Assembly: GCF_000699445.3 (NCBI RefSeq)
Contig: NC_067195.1
Span: 51,502,465-51,566,464, forward strand
Origin: Schistosoma haematobium
Lineage: Eukaryota; Platyhelminthes; Trematoda; Strigeidida; Schistosomatidae
DNA: 64,000 nt
Direction of reading: 5' to 3'
Below, one piece after another: positions 12,001 through 21,400 of this stretch. The notes under the pieces were generated by a model. It searched no databases, was not told where the DNA came from, and saw only the letters and a list, made by a program, of their open reading frames with translations. The position numbers were made by a program, and so were the translations under genes. Within the stretch, counting starts at the first letter, position 1. Each line of letters starts with the position of its first letter.

Positions 12001-12822
12001 CACCCTTGAAACTGTCTATCATCTCAATTAGACACTATGTCATTTGATAAACTTTTGAGGATTTTCATATTCTTATTGAAAATTATTCTTAGTTATGCAA
12101 AAAAAGTTTTATTCAAAACAAAATTGTAATATGTTTGCGGTGTTTATCAGTTATCAGTTGTTTATTTAAAAGAATAATAAATATTCACCTTCAGTTTAGT
12201 TTTCATGATAAAATGAACTATTTACTTATTATAAAATGTGTTATATTAAGTTTTTGATTGAGATCATGAACCGATTGATGTTGAACCACTATTGAAAACC
12301 TGGAAGCACTGGACGGCCGTTCCGCCCTATTGTGGGCTCCTCAGAAGTGCGCATCCACGATCCCGCTCGCGGGATTCGAACCCTGTACTTCCAGGTTTTC
12401 AATGGTGGTCTTAACACCAATCGGTTCATGATCTCAGTCAAAAACTTAATAATCTCCACAACCCCTATGTGATATATTAGTTAATTTTCGATACTTTTCA
12501 CAATATTTAACTTTTGTATTGTCAGTTTTACTCTACATCTTCCATTTTTATCAAGTTAGCAATAAGGAGGCTACTATCAGGTATTGTGGAATTATTATCT
12601 CCATTTCAACTTAATATAATTTGATAGTTTACTTGTGAAAATGACATTAAAATCATCAGTATATTAACAATTCTATACTTTAATAATTCATTTCATAATT
12701 TTATATTGAAAATGAAAGGTTCTGGCGCTGATACATCATCTCGTGAACCGCAAACAGAAGAAGAATTGGAAATTTTAATCAGTGCTGTACATGAAACAAT
12801 TCGTAAAAATACAGACGAATAA
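2..12822 (+). CDS. EIF3B: eukaryotic translation initiation factor 3 subunit B (eIF3b), 3' two-thirds, 8 exons
   Basis: Scaffold subunit of eIF3, which recruits the 40S ribosome and mRNA in the cytoplasm. The CDS is join(2..187, 227..513, 4345..4659, 5219..5384, 7601..7884, 9510..9774, 10842..11025, 12719..12822): 1791 nt, 596 codons and a TAA at 12820-12822, with all exon phases compatible. The visible protein starts in the RRM, with RNP1-like KGYIFITY at residues 2-9. It continues through the WD-like beta-propeller, with blade signatures [60 protein letters not shown] and [11 protein letters not shown]. It ends in the basic/acidic helical region ([14 protein letters not shown]). Colinearity with animal eIF3b is seen along the whole length. 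The start codon and first part of the RRM lie upstream. The extreme C-terminus departs from the animal pattern (see exon 8). Identification is secure; exact splice sites rest on GT/AG and phase only. Confidence 0.95.
188..226 (+). other. 39-nt mini-intron of eIF3b
   Basis: Bounded by GTGAGT and TTTTAG. Removing it joins KDL to [11 protein letters not shown], as expected for eIF3b. Reading through it would meet a stop. Very short introns are known in schistosome genes. Confidence 0.85.
227..513 (+). CDS. EIF3B: eIF3b exon 2
   Basis: 95 codons plus 2 nt, from GNLKSW to FSPMEQ. It holds the first propeller blade ([13 protein letters not shown]) and the [14 protein letters not shown] segment that is strongly conserved in eIF3b. 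The donor GTAAGT is at 514. Confidence 0.95.
632..998. repeat. long inverted repeat, family R3, with matching reading frames in both arms
   Basis: The left arm (632-785) and right arm (844-998) are imperfect reverse complements of about 150 bp around a spacer of about 58 nt. Both arms contain the motif ACCTCGAGGT. Translating either arm outward gives nearly the same peptide, including [17 protein letters not shown] and SSEN. Related single arms lie at about 60690-60790 and, degenerate, at about 34890-34990. This is therefore an interspersed repeat rather than a local duplication. The element class is not recognised. Confidence 0.75.
1745..1791. repeat. (ATT)n microsatellite
   Basis: About 15 tandem ATT triplets. 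The polyisoleucine reading frame across it is a by-product of the microsatellite. Confidence 0.95.
1850..1970 (+). repeat. 3' end of unclassified interspersed repeat R1
   Basis: Matches, in opposite orientation, the left ends of the R1 copies at about 32840 and 39045. Shared landmarks are TGGCGCATAT and GTACCAATRTTTATGTGTT, followed by an A/T-rich AAATAAATAATAA tail. The tail suggests this is the 3' end of a retroelement. Only the terminal 120 bp or so is present here. Confidence 0.6.
2200..3560. other. degenerate, pyrimidine-rich repeat-like region, unclassified
   Basis: Base composition differs from the flanking intron (T/C-rich on +, less AT-rich). Short stretches on the minus strand look like decayed coding sequence, for example around 3000-3230. 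No domain can be recognised. It is most likely an old transposon remnant. Confidence 0.3.
3838..3965 (-). mobile_element. LINE 5'-UTR-like relic
   Basis: On the minus strand it contains AACTCCGCCTGGAG, the motif that occurs twice in the 5' region of LINE B (25949-25975 and 26111-26141). It is followed by a G/C-rich stretch with two TTAGGG units. This looks like a short fragment of a related RTE-type element. Confidence 0.45.
4345..4659 (+). CDS. EIF3B: eIF3b exon 3
   Basis: The first nucleotide completes the split codon (EQ), then FMITLSPSP through DNTPA. It holds propeller blades [12 protein letters not shown] and [14 protein letters not shown] plus the conserved LLDKKK. The donor GTATGT is at 4660. 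Confidence 0.95.
4660..5218 (+). other. eIF3b intron 3
   Basis: 559-nt AT-rich intron, GTATGT to TTTAG. No repeat or gene recognised. Confidence 0.8.
5219..5384 (+). CDS. EIF3B: eIF3b exon 4
   Basis: Completes an Arg codon, then [12 protein letters not shown] to KQVKYV. It includes [14 protein letters not shown], matching the HWQKNGDYLCVKV position of animal eIF3b. The donor GTAAGT is at 5385. Confidence 0.94.
5971..6038. repeat. (TA)n microsatellite
   Basis: About 34 uninterrupted TA dinucleotides. Confidence 0.95.
6875..7051. mobile_element. near-perfect palindrome built from two HH-A SINE 3' halves
   Basis: Each arm of about 85 bp carries the HH-A 3' half: hammerhead stem II, core GAA, stem III, the downstream AGGTTTTCAATRGTGGTCTAGCTTC and the tail ACTCATGATTTCAA. 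The arms meet head to head around a 7-nt asymmetric centre, GCTGAGG, at about 6959-6965. Only a few mismatches separate the arms. It lies in eIF3b intron 4. Confidence 0.85.
6957..6998 (+). ncRNA. hammerhead ribozyme motif, intact core, short stem I
   Basis: Core CTGAGGA (6961-6967). Stem II is GTCC/GGAC closing a 7-nt loop (6968-6982). GAA is at 6983-6985, palindromic stem III ACGGCCGT at 6986-6993, and the predicted cleavage site GUC ends at 6994. Stem I is only ACTG/CAGT because the palindrome junction replaced the usual GCACTG strand. Confidence 0.6.
7601..7884 (+). CDS. EIF3B: eIF3b exon 5
   Basis: [14 protein letters not shown] through VAAGLR. It contains propeller blades [11 protein letters not shown] and [14 protein letters not shown]. 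The donor GTGAAT is at 7885 and splits an AG|T serine codon. Confidence 0.95.
7885..9509 (+). other. eIF3b intron 5
   Basis: 1.6-kb AT-rich intron. No mobile element recognised. A short perfect hairpin GTCAGACT/AGTCTGAC sits near 8840-8861. Confidence 0.75.
9510..9774 (+). CDS. EIF3B: eIF3b exon 6
   Basis: [14 protein letters not shown] through LLSAEQLQ. It includes [13 protein letters not shown] and [10 protein letters not shown], two of the most conserved eIF3b motifs. Acceptor TTTAG, donor GTATGT at 9775. Confidence 0.95.
9775..10841 (+). other. eIF3b intron 6
   Basis: 1.07-kb AT-rich intron. No recognisable element. Confidence 0.75.
10842..11025 (+). CDS. EIF3B: eIF3b exon 7
   Basis: [13 protein letters not shown] through EEERFRLR plus the first base of a Gly codon. 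It corresponds to the charged helical segment after the propeller ([10 protein letters not shown]). The reading frame stays open past the donor GTATGT at 11026, but that read-through sequence has no similarity to eIF3b. Confidence 0.93.
11026..12718 (+). other. eIF3b intron 7
   Basis: 1.7-kb intron holding a fold-back HH-A SINE (12248-12447). No alternative terminal exon with the usual acidic WEEE motif was seen. The acceptor AAAG at 12715-12718 has a weak pyrimidine tract. Confidence 0.7.
12248..12447 (-). mobile_element. HH-A SINE fragment flanked by inverted arms
   Basis: The two arms (12248-12306 and 12388-12447) are reverse complements at about 90%. Between them lies a minus-strand hammerhead plus part of the tRNA-like region, including the B-box complement GGGATTCGAACCC. 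The ribozyme has core CTGAGGA and stem III ACGGCCGT, but GAA is GGA, so it is probably inactive. Its stem II is GCCC/GGGC rather than GTCC/GGAC, a compensated pair change. Confidence 0.8.
12719..12822 (+). CDS. EIF3B: eIF3b terminal exon
   Basis: Completes Gly, then [19 protein letters not shown] through IRKNTDE and TAA at 12820. Frame and position fit the end of eIF3b. The peptide is acidic but lacks the Trp-containing FFVTEEIIPL-like tail of other animals, which binds eIF3i. It could be lineage divergence or a missed alternative exon. Confidence 0.8.
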
Positions 12823-12909
12823 TAAATGAATACACTTTGTAACCGTAGTTATCTATCTTTTTTTCTTCTCTCTCTTTCTATCTCCCTTAAACAAACTGTA
12901 CAAAATAAA
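12821..12909 (+). terminator. EIF3B: eIF3b polyadenylation signals
   Basis: AATAAA overlaps the stop codon region (12821-12826) and a second copy lies at 12904-12909. The second, about 80 nt past the stop, is the more plausible signal. Confidence 0.55.
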
Positions 12910-13617
12910 ATCTGAATTTAAAAAAGATATGAAATTATTGTTACGATTTGATTGTTCAGCAAAATTCTTGTAAAAAATATAGCGAAATGGGAATATGGAA
13001 AAATTAATTTTAAATTCTTACTTGCTAAAATTGATTGATGGTTTGTTTGTGAAGTGTTCAGTTTTGTGTTTCCTTCTCTCTTTTTGTCTTCTGTAATTGC
13101 GTTTCTGGTATTTTTATTGATGATTGTGTACTGTATGAAATTCAAACTATGGTAACAATTCGTAACTGTAAACCTTATTTATTTCGTGTATTCAGTTATT
13201 TGGTAAAATAACATTTATGAAGTGTTTGTTTATTTACTAGTCAATCATAAGCAACGAAAAAACTTGATACATATGCTTAAGCTACCGCAACATATTAGCA
13301 CAGAAAGATAAATTTATGAAGAAAAATCCCAGAGTAGTAGTAATCGTATGTGTAGTAGCAGAAAACACTAAGCGTAGACATTATTATTTGAGTGGAATGA
13401 TAGAATTCATGAAAAAAATCAGAAAATAATTTTGGAACTCGAGATTTAAAGATACATAAATTAATGAATGTAACTACGCTATTTCCAGCTCTTCTAGGCC
13501 ATTAACTCCAGCATTTCCAACTTTTGGTTACAATAGGTATCATTACCAAGGTCTGACTTGATGATTACGAATAAATTGAGTATCGGGTAGATTGTTATAA
13601 ATAAATTCCTATACTTG

Positions 13618-13887
13618 TAATGAGTAGGAAAATTAAGTTTTTTGACGTTTCTCCACTTCAGAGATATAATAACCAAATCAAAATTTATCCAAGTTTAAAT
13701 AGTACAATGGAACAACACAAGAATATTATGTGATCAGTCAAAAACAGGTCTGAATACATAGTATTCTTGTGATGTTCTGTTGTACTGTTTAAACTCGTAT
13801 TAATTTTGACTTAGTTATTTTTTTGAAGTGCCTTACACGGAGTCACGAAACGTCAGAAAATTTAATTTTTCTACTCGTTGGGATATT
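13618..13887. repeat. fold-back element, family F
   Basis: The left arm (about 13621-13731) and right arm (about 13755-13886) are reverse complements over more than 100 bp, with a loop of about 25 nt. The left arm has lost about 15 nt that the right arm keeps (GTGACTCCGTGTAAGG on the minus strand). Termini resemble GAGTAGAAAAATT and include TGACGTTTCGTGACT. Related pieces occur at 37981-38085 and 50860-50960. It is MITE-like, but no target duplication was established. Confidence 0.7.
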
Positions 13888-14481
13888 ACAAATATATTAA
13901 TTTATTTTGGTTACAATAATCGCCTGGATCTCAACCAAATAGTAAATCCCAAAAATCTACGCCTTCTGTGAGAAAGATGCTTGCAGAGTTCATTATCACG
14001 CTATTTACTAGATACTGGGCACAAAATGGATTTGATGAATTACTGTTCAATAAATAATTCGATCCAACATTTCTTAAATTCACAGAAGCCGTAACAGAAG
14101 ACTTAAGTGTGATTTTTGTATTCAAAAGTCAGTAGTTAACCCTTAACAACTTTAATGACATTATTACCCCTTTATTTAACTTAGTGAATTCATCATAATT
14201 TAATGAGTTGGCCTCAACCTATTACAAAATAACTACCCTTCGTAATACTTTAATTCTGAAATTCTTTCACACCATTACATCCAACTTATTTTGATTGACA
14301 ATTAATTGTTAATATTATATTATCAATTAGAAGGTAACTAAACATATTAGCTTGTATTTAAGTGAAGAGCAAACAACAAAAAAATACAATGAAGTTATCA
14401 TATTCTATAAATATTATCGTTTGTGGTTTGTTTAATTCATATGGAAATTATTTCTAATACTGTTATAGTTTTTGTTAATTT

Positions 14482-14945
14482 GGATGCGCACTGCTGAGGA
14501 GTCCCATGATAGGACGAAACGGCTGTCCAGTGCTTCGAGGTTTGCCATGGTGGTCTAGCTTCAATCAACTGATGATTTCAACTATTGAAATTTCTAAAAT
14601 CTCCACAAAACCCCTTACTGATAATAATCATCTGTTCACTAGTGACTGACTCCAAGAGGCATTTCCTGGAGTTCTAGTGAGAAGCTGTGACCACTGGAGT
14701 TCAATCAGGTCTGTTGTGAGATAGTAACTCACTGAAGAAAATGGTGTACGGTGGCGCAATTTTGTAGATTGGTTGAAGTTAGACATTAACACCGTTGGAT
14801 GTCGGCTCAGTTGTCTAATGGTTAGGCGCTCGCACGCGAGACTGATAGGTCCTGGGTTCGAATCTCGCGGTGGGGGGTTCATGGGTGCGTACTGTTGAGG
14901 AGTCCCATACTGGTGGTCTAGCTTCAATTAACTCATGATTTCAAC
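14482..14945 (+). mobile_element. tandem HH-A SINE, two units with 401-nt period
   Basis: The first part (14482-14630) is hammerhead plus tail, ending TCCACAAAACCCCTTACTGA. It runs directly into a full 5' module, a tRNA-like segment and a second hammerhead site. The tRNA-like segment has GGCTCAGTTG near 14803 as an A-box and GGTTCGAATC at 14855-14864 as a B-box. CTGCTGAGGA at 14491 and CTGTTGAGGA at 14892 are 401 nt apart. The second hammerhead has lost about 40 nt between its stem II loop and the tail. The layout matches a head-to-tail dimer bounded by ribozymes. Confidence 0.85.
14488..14533 (+). ncRNA. hammerhead ribozyme, intact core (HH-A family)
   Basis: Stem I GCACTG (14488-14493) pairs perfectly with CAGTGC (14528-14533). 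Core CTGAGGA is at 14494-14500. Stem II is GTCC/GGAC with a 7-nt loop. GAA is at 14516-14518, stem III ACGGCTGT at 14519-14526, and cleavage is predicted after C14527 (GUC). All invariant core positions are present; N7 is G, which the motif allows. Confidence 0.85.
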
Positions 14946-15111
14946 TATTTGAATTTAAAATGTAACCAGAGAATTTGATCTTTCCAATAAATAAATAAAA
15001 CAACTACAATTAGTATTCAAATAATGAATATAGCAATCTGTTCATTTTACCCTAGTAAACGCAAATATAAGAAAGTTAAAGCAATTAGTCCCTTTAATAA
15101 ATTTCGATAAT

Positions 15112-15146
<35 letters not shown>
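15112..15146. repeat. (TAA)n microsatellite
   Basis: About 11 tandem TAA/ATA triplets. Confidence 0.95.
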
Positions 15147-17444
15147 CTTCATCTTCTTATTACATTATCAAAACAGATATAAGAATTTCCTATTTCTAGT
15201 TTATTTATAGCTAGTAGGTATTTTTTTCTTTTGAAAAACAATATTTATTAGGTCCACAGTTTTTATTCTGTCAACAAGTGATACTTATTTTTGGTTAAGT
15301 CATTGATCTCCATTTATAGCTTTTAAAATATAAATAATAATAAGTTAATGTATTATTATTATCATTATTATTACAATTGGCTTTATTCTATATTATATTT
15401 TTGGTACAATATAGAAGTCTCAACACAAAGTATTTCAACAAACCCTTTTTTCTTATTTTTTAATTGATCCTTACGGTAAATATTGAGTGATCGTCAGTTA
15501 GATGTTAGAAGTTAAGGGGATCGACATCTGAATAGTATTCATTTTTTCTCAATGCATCTTGCCAGTCACTACGATGACTCTGGTTGTACTTTTTTGTAAC
15601 TTGTACGGTGATAGGTTGTAAACTTTTCATAAACGTACCTGAATAGGTTTTGCGATTAATAGACATAGAAATGCTTTAAAACAAATTAAAGAAACAGATA
15701 ACTTGTTGGAATGTTTAAATGGGAGGAACAGGTAGCTCAGATATTCAAGAAGGCCATCAAGAAAATGTTGTGGTACTATGATCCAATCGCTACAAAGCAT
15801 TTCGAAACAATTGATCATTTCGTAAGATTGAAATTCCCATCATCTTGTGTTATTACAATTGGACTTTTTAATATGGGCTAGCCTCCTGTTTAACAAATAT
15901 TATTTCCTCATAATTGTAAATATTTATGTTGAAGACTAATCAACATGAATGGTACATCGATAATTAATAGGATGGTACATCATCAAATCTTAAAAGAACC
16001 TTCAAAGTCACTATAATCTGAAACACCTTTTCCTTAATGCCCAATAAAAACATTGAGTAGCTTCACTTAGTCAATAACCATAGTCAATACTGTTATACAG
16101 TTAATTGATATAATGATGTATCAAAACAAACAAAGACAGATAACGTGTTGGGATGTCTGGAACAGGTAGCCCAGATATATAAGCAGGCATCGTGAGTAAA
16201 ATAGGATTCATTGATTGATTTCATGTATATATATGGTTTTAGTATAACGAATTCAAAGTTTAAAGTTACAGTTTTAATGGTTATTCAAGAAAAAAAAACT
16301 ATCACTTCTATTTTCAGATTTACGTATTCTCATTTATTCAGTCAATTGTTGTACTTGTGATGAAAAGTATTAATTTCACTATATATAAATTATATTAAGA
16401 CGTATTTTGATCTGGATGATTAAGAAAAGCTAATATATGGAAACTACTGATGTAGAATTAAAGTAACAATTTTATCGAGATATTTGACAATTCCAGTTTA
16501 AGTCTTTTGTTTTTGTGAGAACTACTATATGTGGAATTTATTGTTCTATTGTCAAATAGTCAGTGAATTACTGTAAAATGACTTAACTGTGCTTTGTGAT
16601 CAAGTTAAAATTTATTGAAAATTGTCCATTTGCTTGTCGGCAAAAAAACACAACCATCAATAAACCCCAATATTGACGCAGCAGATAAAGTAAGACACTA
16701 GTTAATCAGAATGTACATAATTAATTCTTCTTCCAAAGACAATTAATTGTAATTGTGTATAGCGAATTGACGAGTTGTTTTGCCTTCGGCTAAAGGCAAG
16801 GGGATATCAGTTAACTAATATATGTCTTTCTGTGGCAATATTTTCTTTTATATTGTCGATTATTACACTCCAAAATACTTAGATCTAGTCGACTTTTATA
16901 TACGTACTTAATAATTACTGAATATAATATCTCATCTTAATAATTCAATGTTTATTAGCTATTATGAAGTATAGTCGTATTCGTGGAAGTAGAAAAAGAC
17001 AATGAAGCAAATATGCTATGATGTTTAAAGGTAGACAGTGTTCCAAGTACGAGAAAATAAAAATAAGTTTATCAGACTTAGAAAAGAACAAACAAACAAA
17101 TAGATAACCTAATCAATTTGTTGCTTTTCTTATACATTACATAAAATTTTATCAGATAATACTCTGGATATCACTAAACAACCATATATAAAAGGGTATT
17201 GTGGCCAAAATCAGTCATTCATACATATAAATACATGGACATGACATTTTGTTGAATTCAGTAAACACAGTAATGTTTTTTTCATTTTCTAATTTTTGAA
17301 AAAAAGTGACTGAAAATAAATAAATAAATTCATGAACAAAATTAAAATCATTTAACTTAGAAAATACTATTTTGATTTGGTAAGTTAAGACTGTGAAAAC
17401 ATCAAACTTGGACGTGATGAAGTAATCTGTTTACTGTTTGTTTT

Positions 17445-17450
17445 TTTATT
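17445..17450 (-). terminator. candidate polyadenylation signal of the PPP1R16-like gene
   Basis: AATAAA on the minus strand (TTTATT on plus), about 305 nt beyond the stop codon at 17755. In AT-rich DNA such hexamers are common, so this is only a candidate. Confidence 0.35.
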
Positions 17451-17754
17451 TCATTCAATTGGTAACTGTATAGATAAAGAAAAAAAACTGGTAAAAAGAG
17501 AATCAAGCAAAAACAAAGAGGAGAAAAAATGGAGTTTGAATAGATATGTACAATATTTTGATGGTTTCAGTAAGATTATGATAATATGAGATAGGTCAGA
17601 CGCTTTGTTTGCATATATCACTGAGTTAGCGAATTCTGATTTTTTTGTTGTTACAGGATTACATATGTATATATGGAAAGGTTCGTGATTGTAAAATAGA
17701 CAATGTATAATAGATTTAAAATGGAAAGAATGGTTATGATTAAGTATTGTTTGA

Positions 17755-18450
17755 TCACATTATTACACAACATTTACCACTCGGTCTGGAGCCTAAATCA
17801 TCTCCATAATTGATTAACTCCCTTCTTGGTAGAGATGCTGTAGCATGTACAACTTGTCCTGAACCACTTTGTTGACCTGAAGTAATTCTACTTCTAGTTG
17901 TTTGTTTAACATCATTGCGATTGATGTTTGGAGAACGTAGAATAATATTTTGGCTGTCAGGATGATTTTCTTCATTACGAAGTTGATTGTTTTGAAACGG
18001 ATTATTAGACGGCAGTGCACAATATGCATTATGTACTGAAATATCAGTTTCTCTATTGTCATTTCTTGATGGCTTTTGCTCTGATAATATTGGTTTTTTC
18101 TTCCTTGTGGAGGAACGTCTTTCTCCACGAACCGGTTGATTGTTTAAATCAGTCGTCTGGTTATTGTTATCGCGTCGAGGAAGAGAAGATGCGTATGCAT
18201 TATCATGGCTACTTACTCGAGCCCTAAGGTGAGTGCCAGACTGATCTGGATTAGCTAACCCTTCAACGCCAGATATTGTTCGACTTTTTGACTGACGTAG
18301 TTGAGGACTTAGAGTATGATGTTGAGATGATAGGTCGGGTGAGCTGATTGGTGGAGATTTACTTCCGTATTCTGTCTGTTGAGGTCGTCGTGTCAATGTG
18401 CCGACATTTTCAGGATTTTGTACAGGACCCGAAGGAACTCTGACAATTCT
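17755..18450 (-). CDS. PPP1R16: PPP1R16-like terminal exon with CAAX box
   Basis: 231 codons plus TGA (17755-17757), after acceptor TTTCAG. Ser/Asn/Gln-rich, apparently disordered, with basic patches ([15 protein letters not shown]). The C-terminus KCCVIM gives CAAX = CVIM; Met at the last position favours farnesylation in known enzymes. The cysteine just before could be palmitoylated (inference). Confidence 0.88.
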   Translation of the reverse strand, partial: RIVRVPSGPVQNPENVGTLTRRPQQTEYGSKSPPISSPDLSSQHHTLSPQLRQSKSRTISGVEGLANPDQSGTHLRARVSSHDNAYASSLPRRDNNNQTTDLNNQPVRGERRSSTRKKKPILSEQKPSRNDNRETDISVHNAYCALPSNNPFQNNQLRNEENHPDSQNIILRSPNINRNDVKQTTRSRITSGQQSGSGQVVHATASLPRRELINYGDDLGSRPSGKCCVIM

Positions 18451-21400
18451 CTGAAAGAGAAAAGAAACAAATGACAATCTTTTATAGTTTTATCTTTTTT
18501 CATTTGTAAAATGTGTAAAATAAAGGTTTTTTGGCAAAATAACATCCCTTAACCACTTCCTAGTCGAAACGATAAATCTATTAATTATGTCTATGAAATA
18601 TACAAAAGATACTAAAAAAGATATCAAGTTTTGTACGGTTAGTTCACTTTCCAATAAGTCGATCTTAAGTTCCAATGTCAACTCTTCTAATTTAGCTCAA
18701 ACAACTAGATGATATTATTGACTCACACAAAGTTCGACTCAGAGTCAAACGTGACCACAAATTTAGTAAATGAGCTAGATTACATAAATTTTAAGGAAAA
18801 GAAGATTTCTACCAGAAAGGTAGTTTTAATTTCTACATTTTCTTATGTGTACACGAGGGTAAAATTGACCATATTTTTTATAACAAAATAGTTTTAAAAG
18901 AAACCTTGTATTAATTACCAGTATATAAATCAGATAAATCATCCAGTTATATGGAACGTGTAGAATCTGACGGATACGTGTGTTGTCTCATCATATTGCC
19001 ATACTATATTAGTACAGCGAGGTAAAATTATCAAGACAAATCCCAGTATAGTAGAAGTAGTAGCATGTCTATGCTGTTCAGCTGATACCATAATTGGTAG
19101 ATGTTATTCTTTTGTATGTTAACTATACAGACAGTAAGTGAATGCTATATAATCTAAGATCTTTTAATTTTTATATAAATCATGTTTGTTATCTAGTTCA
19201 AAATAATTTTTTTATAGTTCGTGTAATTTAAACAAATCTGTAACTTTCTTAATATAGGTAATTTATATTTATTACTGAAAATAATATCTTATCATTGATG
19301 TAAAATTTCAGGGATAGCTTGATAGTTAAAGCATTTGGCTTCTAACCAATGCTTCACAGGTTTGAATATTGATAAATTTCAGTTTTGACAGCAACAGTAT
19401 ATTAGTTGTGAATCAATTAAGGTTAGACATATGTACCGTTGGATACTGACTCAATAGTCAAAAGGTTAGACGTTGGTCAAGAGACCTAGATGTCCTAGGT
19501 TCGATCTCCAGTCGTGTCATGATTGCTCAATGCTGAGAAGTCATATACTAGAACAAAACATCTGTCTAGTGCTTCCTGGTTCTTAATGATTGTCTAACTT
19601 AGGTTGGGTTGTGATCTCATAAATGGATCAACAATATTTGAGTAGTTAATCTTCACGAAGACTTATCAGGATATAAATAGCATTGGATACAAGTAAGCTA
19701 AATGAAGAAGCTTTCAAACTATTTACTATGTAAGTTATTTATTAGGGTATCAACTTACTTCTTTATCATGACCTGTACGATGAGGTGCAACAGGAGATGG
19801 ACTGACAACACCTATTGGACCAGAGTCGTTATTTAGTGTAGACTGTGGGTTGTTGCGCTTGGATAGGTTGACCTAAAGATAATAATCGACAAAAGAACAG
19901 TAGGAAAAAGGCAGGTTTGTCATGTTAATTATAAATTGAATATAAAAGGAAAACAACGAAGAACGATGGTATGTATTCAGATTATAGTATACGAATGAAA
20001 AATTATATATAGTGAGTTACTGTAACACAAAATAAAATAATGAATGAATTACTGGACAGTTGTTTTATTGTCAATGTTATTCATAAACAGGAGTCTCAAG
20101 CGAAAGCTAATGGCTATTAATTCTATAGTGAACAAGAACACGAGTGGGGACAATCGAATGTATTTGAGCACACAATTACAGAGCATCTTAATATAATTAA
20201 TAGTGAATTTGCAAAATATCAATCCATTGTCTCAAATTTGACTGTTACTTTTGCAAACATCAGTCTATTGTCTCAGATTTCATTGTTCATACATTTTCAT
20301 ACCAAATGCATTTCGTTCCCGTTCTTTCCTTCTCGATCTTCTGGAATACATTCTATGTCTGACCGTTCTATACTACTTATGTGTATATAATTAACCCACA
20401 CCACAATTCTTCCTTCACTCTCAGGAACTTTACTAACGAATGAAACTTTGAAGAAAACTGGGTTTAAATTAATCAATCTACTAAAAACGATTTTCGCGAA
20501 TTATATGAATAAGTTAGGTGGTTGAGTGGAATCGAGAAGCTTTAAGTTTACGTTTTGTGCTAGTTTTCAGACTACAGCAAAGCTTTTCTGTGATCATAAA
20601 GGTACTGATATTCATCATGTGCTTTACACCTACATCACATAGTGTAATAATCGGGAAAGTGAATATCATGGTATTTTGGACCACTGTCTAGAACCACTGG
20701 ATATACTACGCTGTCTAGTATTGCAGTAAAAAAGGACATTGATTGTAAGACCAAATATAAATACTTATATAGAGGGCACTGATGTTCACTGAAACTCAGT
20801 CAGTCAGCTACAACGTAGGACCAGGCACATATGTGCATCGGTCCAGGTTGCCATACCGCATCAGCACAACAAGATGAACAACGGATTCTTAGCAGTGGTT
20901 GGGTCAAAGGTGGTAATATATAAGAGAAAGATTGCATATAGAGATATAGTACAAGAAGAAAGAATTGGTTCGTAGAAAGAAAGATATGAAGTGATTTTAA
21001 TCTCTTAGTTTAAGGGAAGACAGAGAGTGTATACACCGACGCCATTGTGATCGATTCTGAGCCATGTCACCAAGAGTCTCCAACCATTGGTTACGAAAGT
21101 CACGCGGACCCCAACCAAGTAGTCTGCATCTACCAACATGGCACAGACTAGGAGTTAGTGTCTTCAAGCACTGATGCCACGTTTTGGTTTGGCCGGCCCT
21201 AACTGTCTTCCAACCATCCCCAACACTCGTCAGCATTGCACGTCGTGGTAATCGGTGTTCAGGCATACGTAACACGTGGCCCAACCATCTCAGTCGATGA
21301 AGATTCATAACCTCATCAACTGATTTACCATCATTTCCTAATACCCTGCGTCTAACCTCACTATTACTTACCCGGTGATCCCAGCAGATGCCAGCAATAT

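Larger units (their letters stand above)
12823..17754. other. convergent intergenic region between eIF3b and the PPP1R16-like gene
   Basis: 4.9 kb between two facing 3' ends. It contains the eIF3b 3' UTR, a fold-back element (13618-13887), a tandem HH-A SINE dimer (14482-14945) and a TAA microsatellite. 15150-17750 is AT-rich sequence with no gene that I recognise. It includes a candidate minus-strand polyA signal. Confidence 0.75.
18451..19758 (-). other. PPP1R16-like last intron
   Basis: Holds a tRNA-like relic (19312-19382) and a degenerate HH-A SINE (19405-19622). The rest is AT-rich without recognisable genes. Confidence 0.75.

Noticed and set aside
14800..14870. tRNA gene in the HH-A element
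   Set aside because: A and B boxes are present but the cloverleaf cannot be closed and the sequence recurs in many SINE copies, so it is a SINE promoter.
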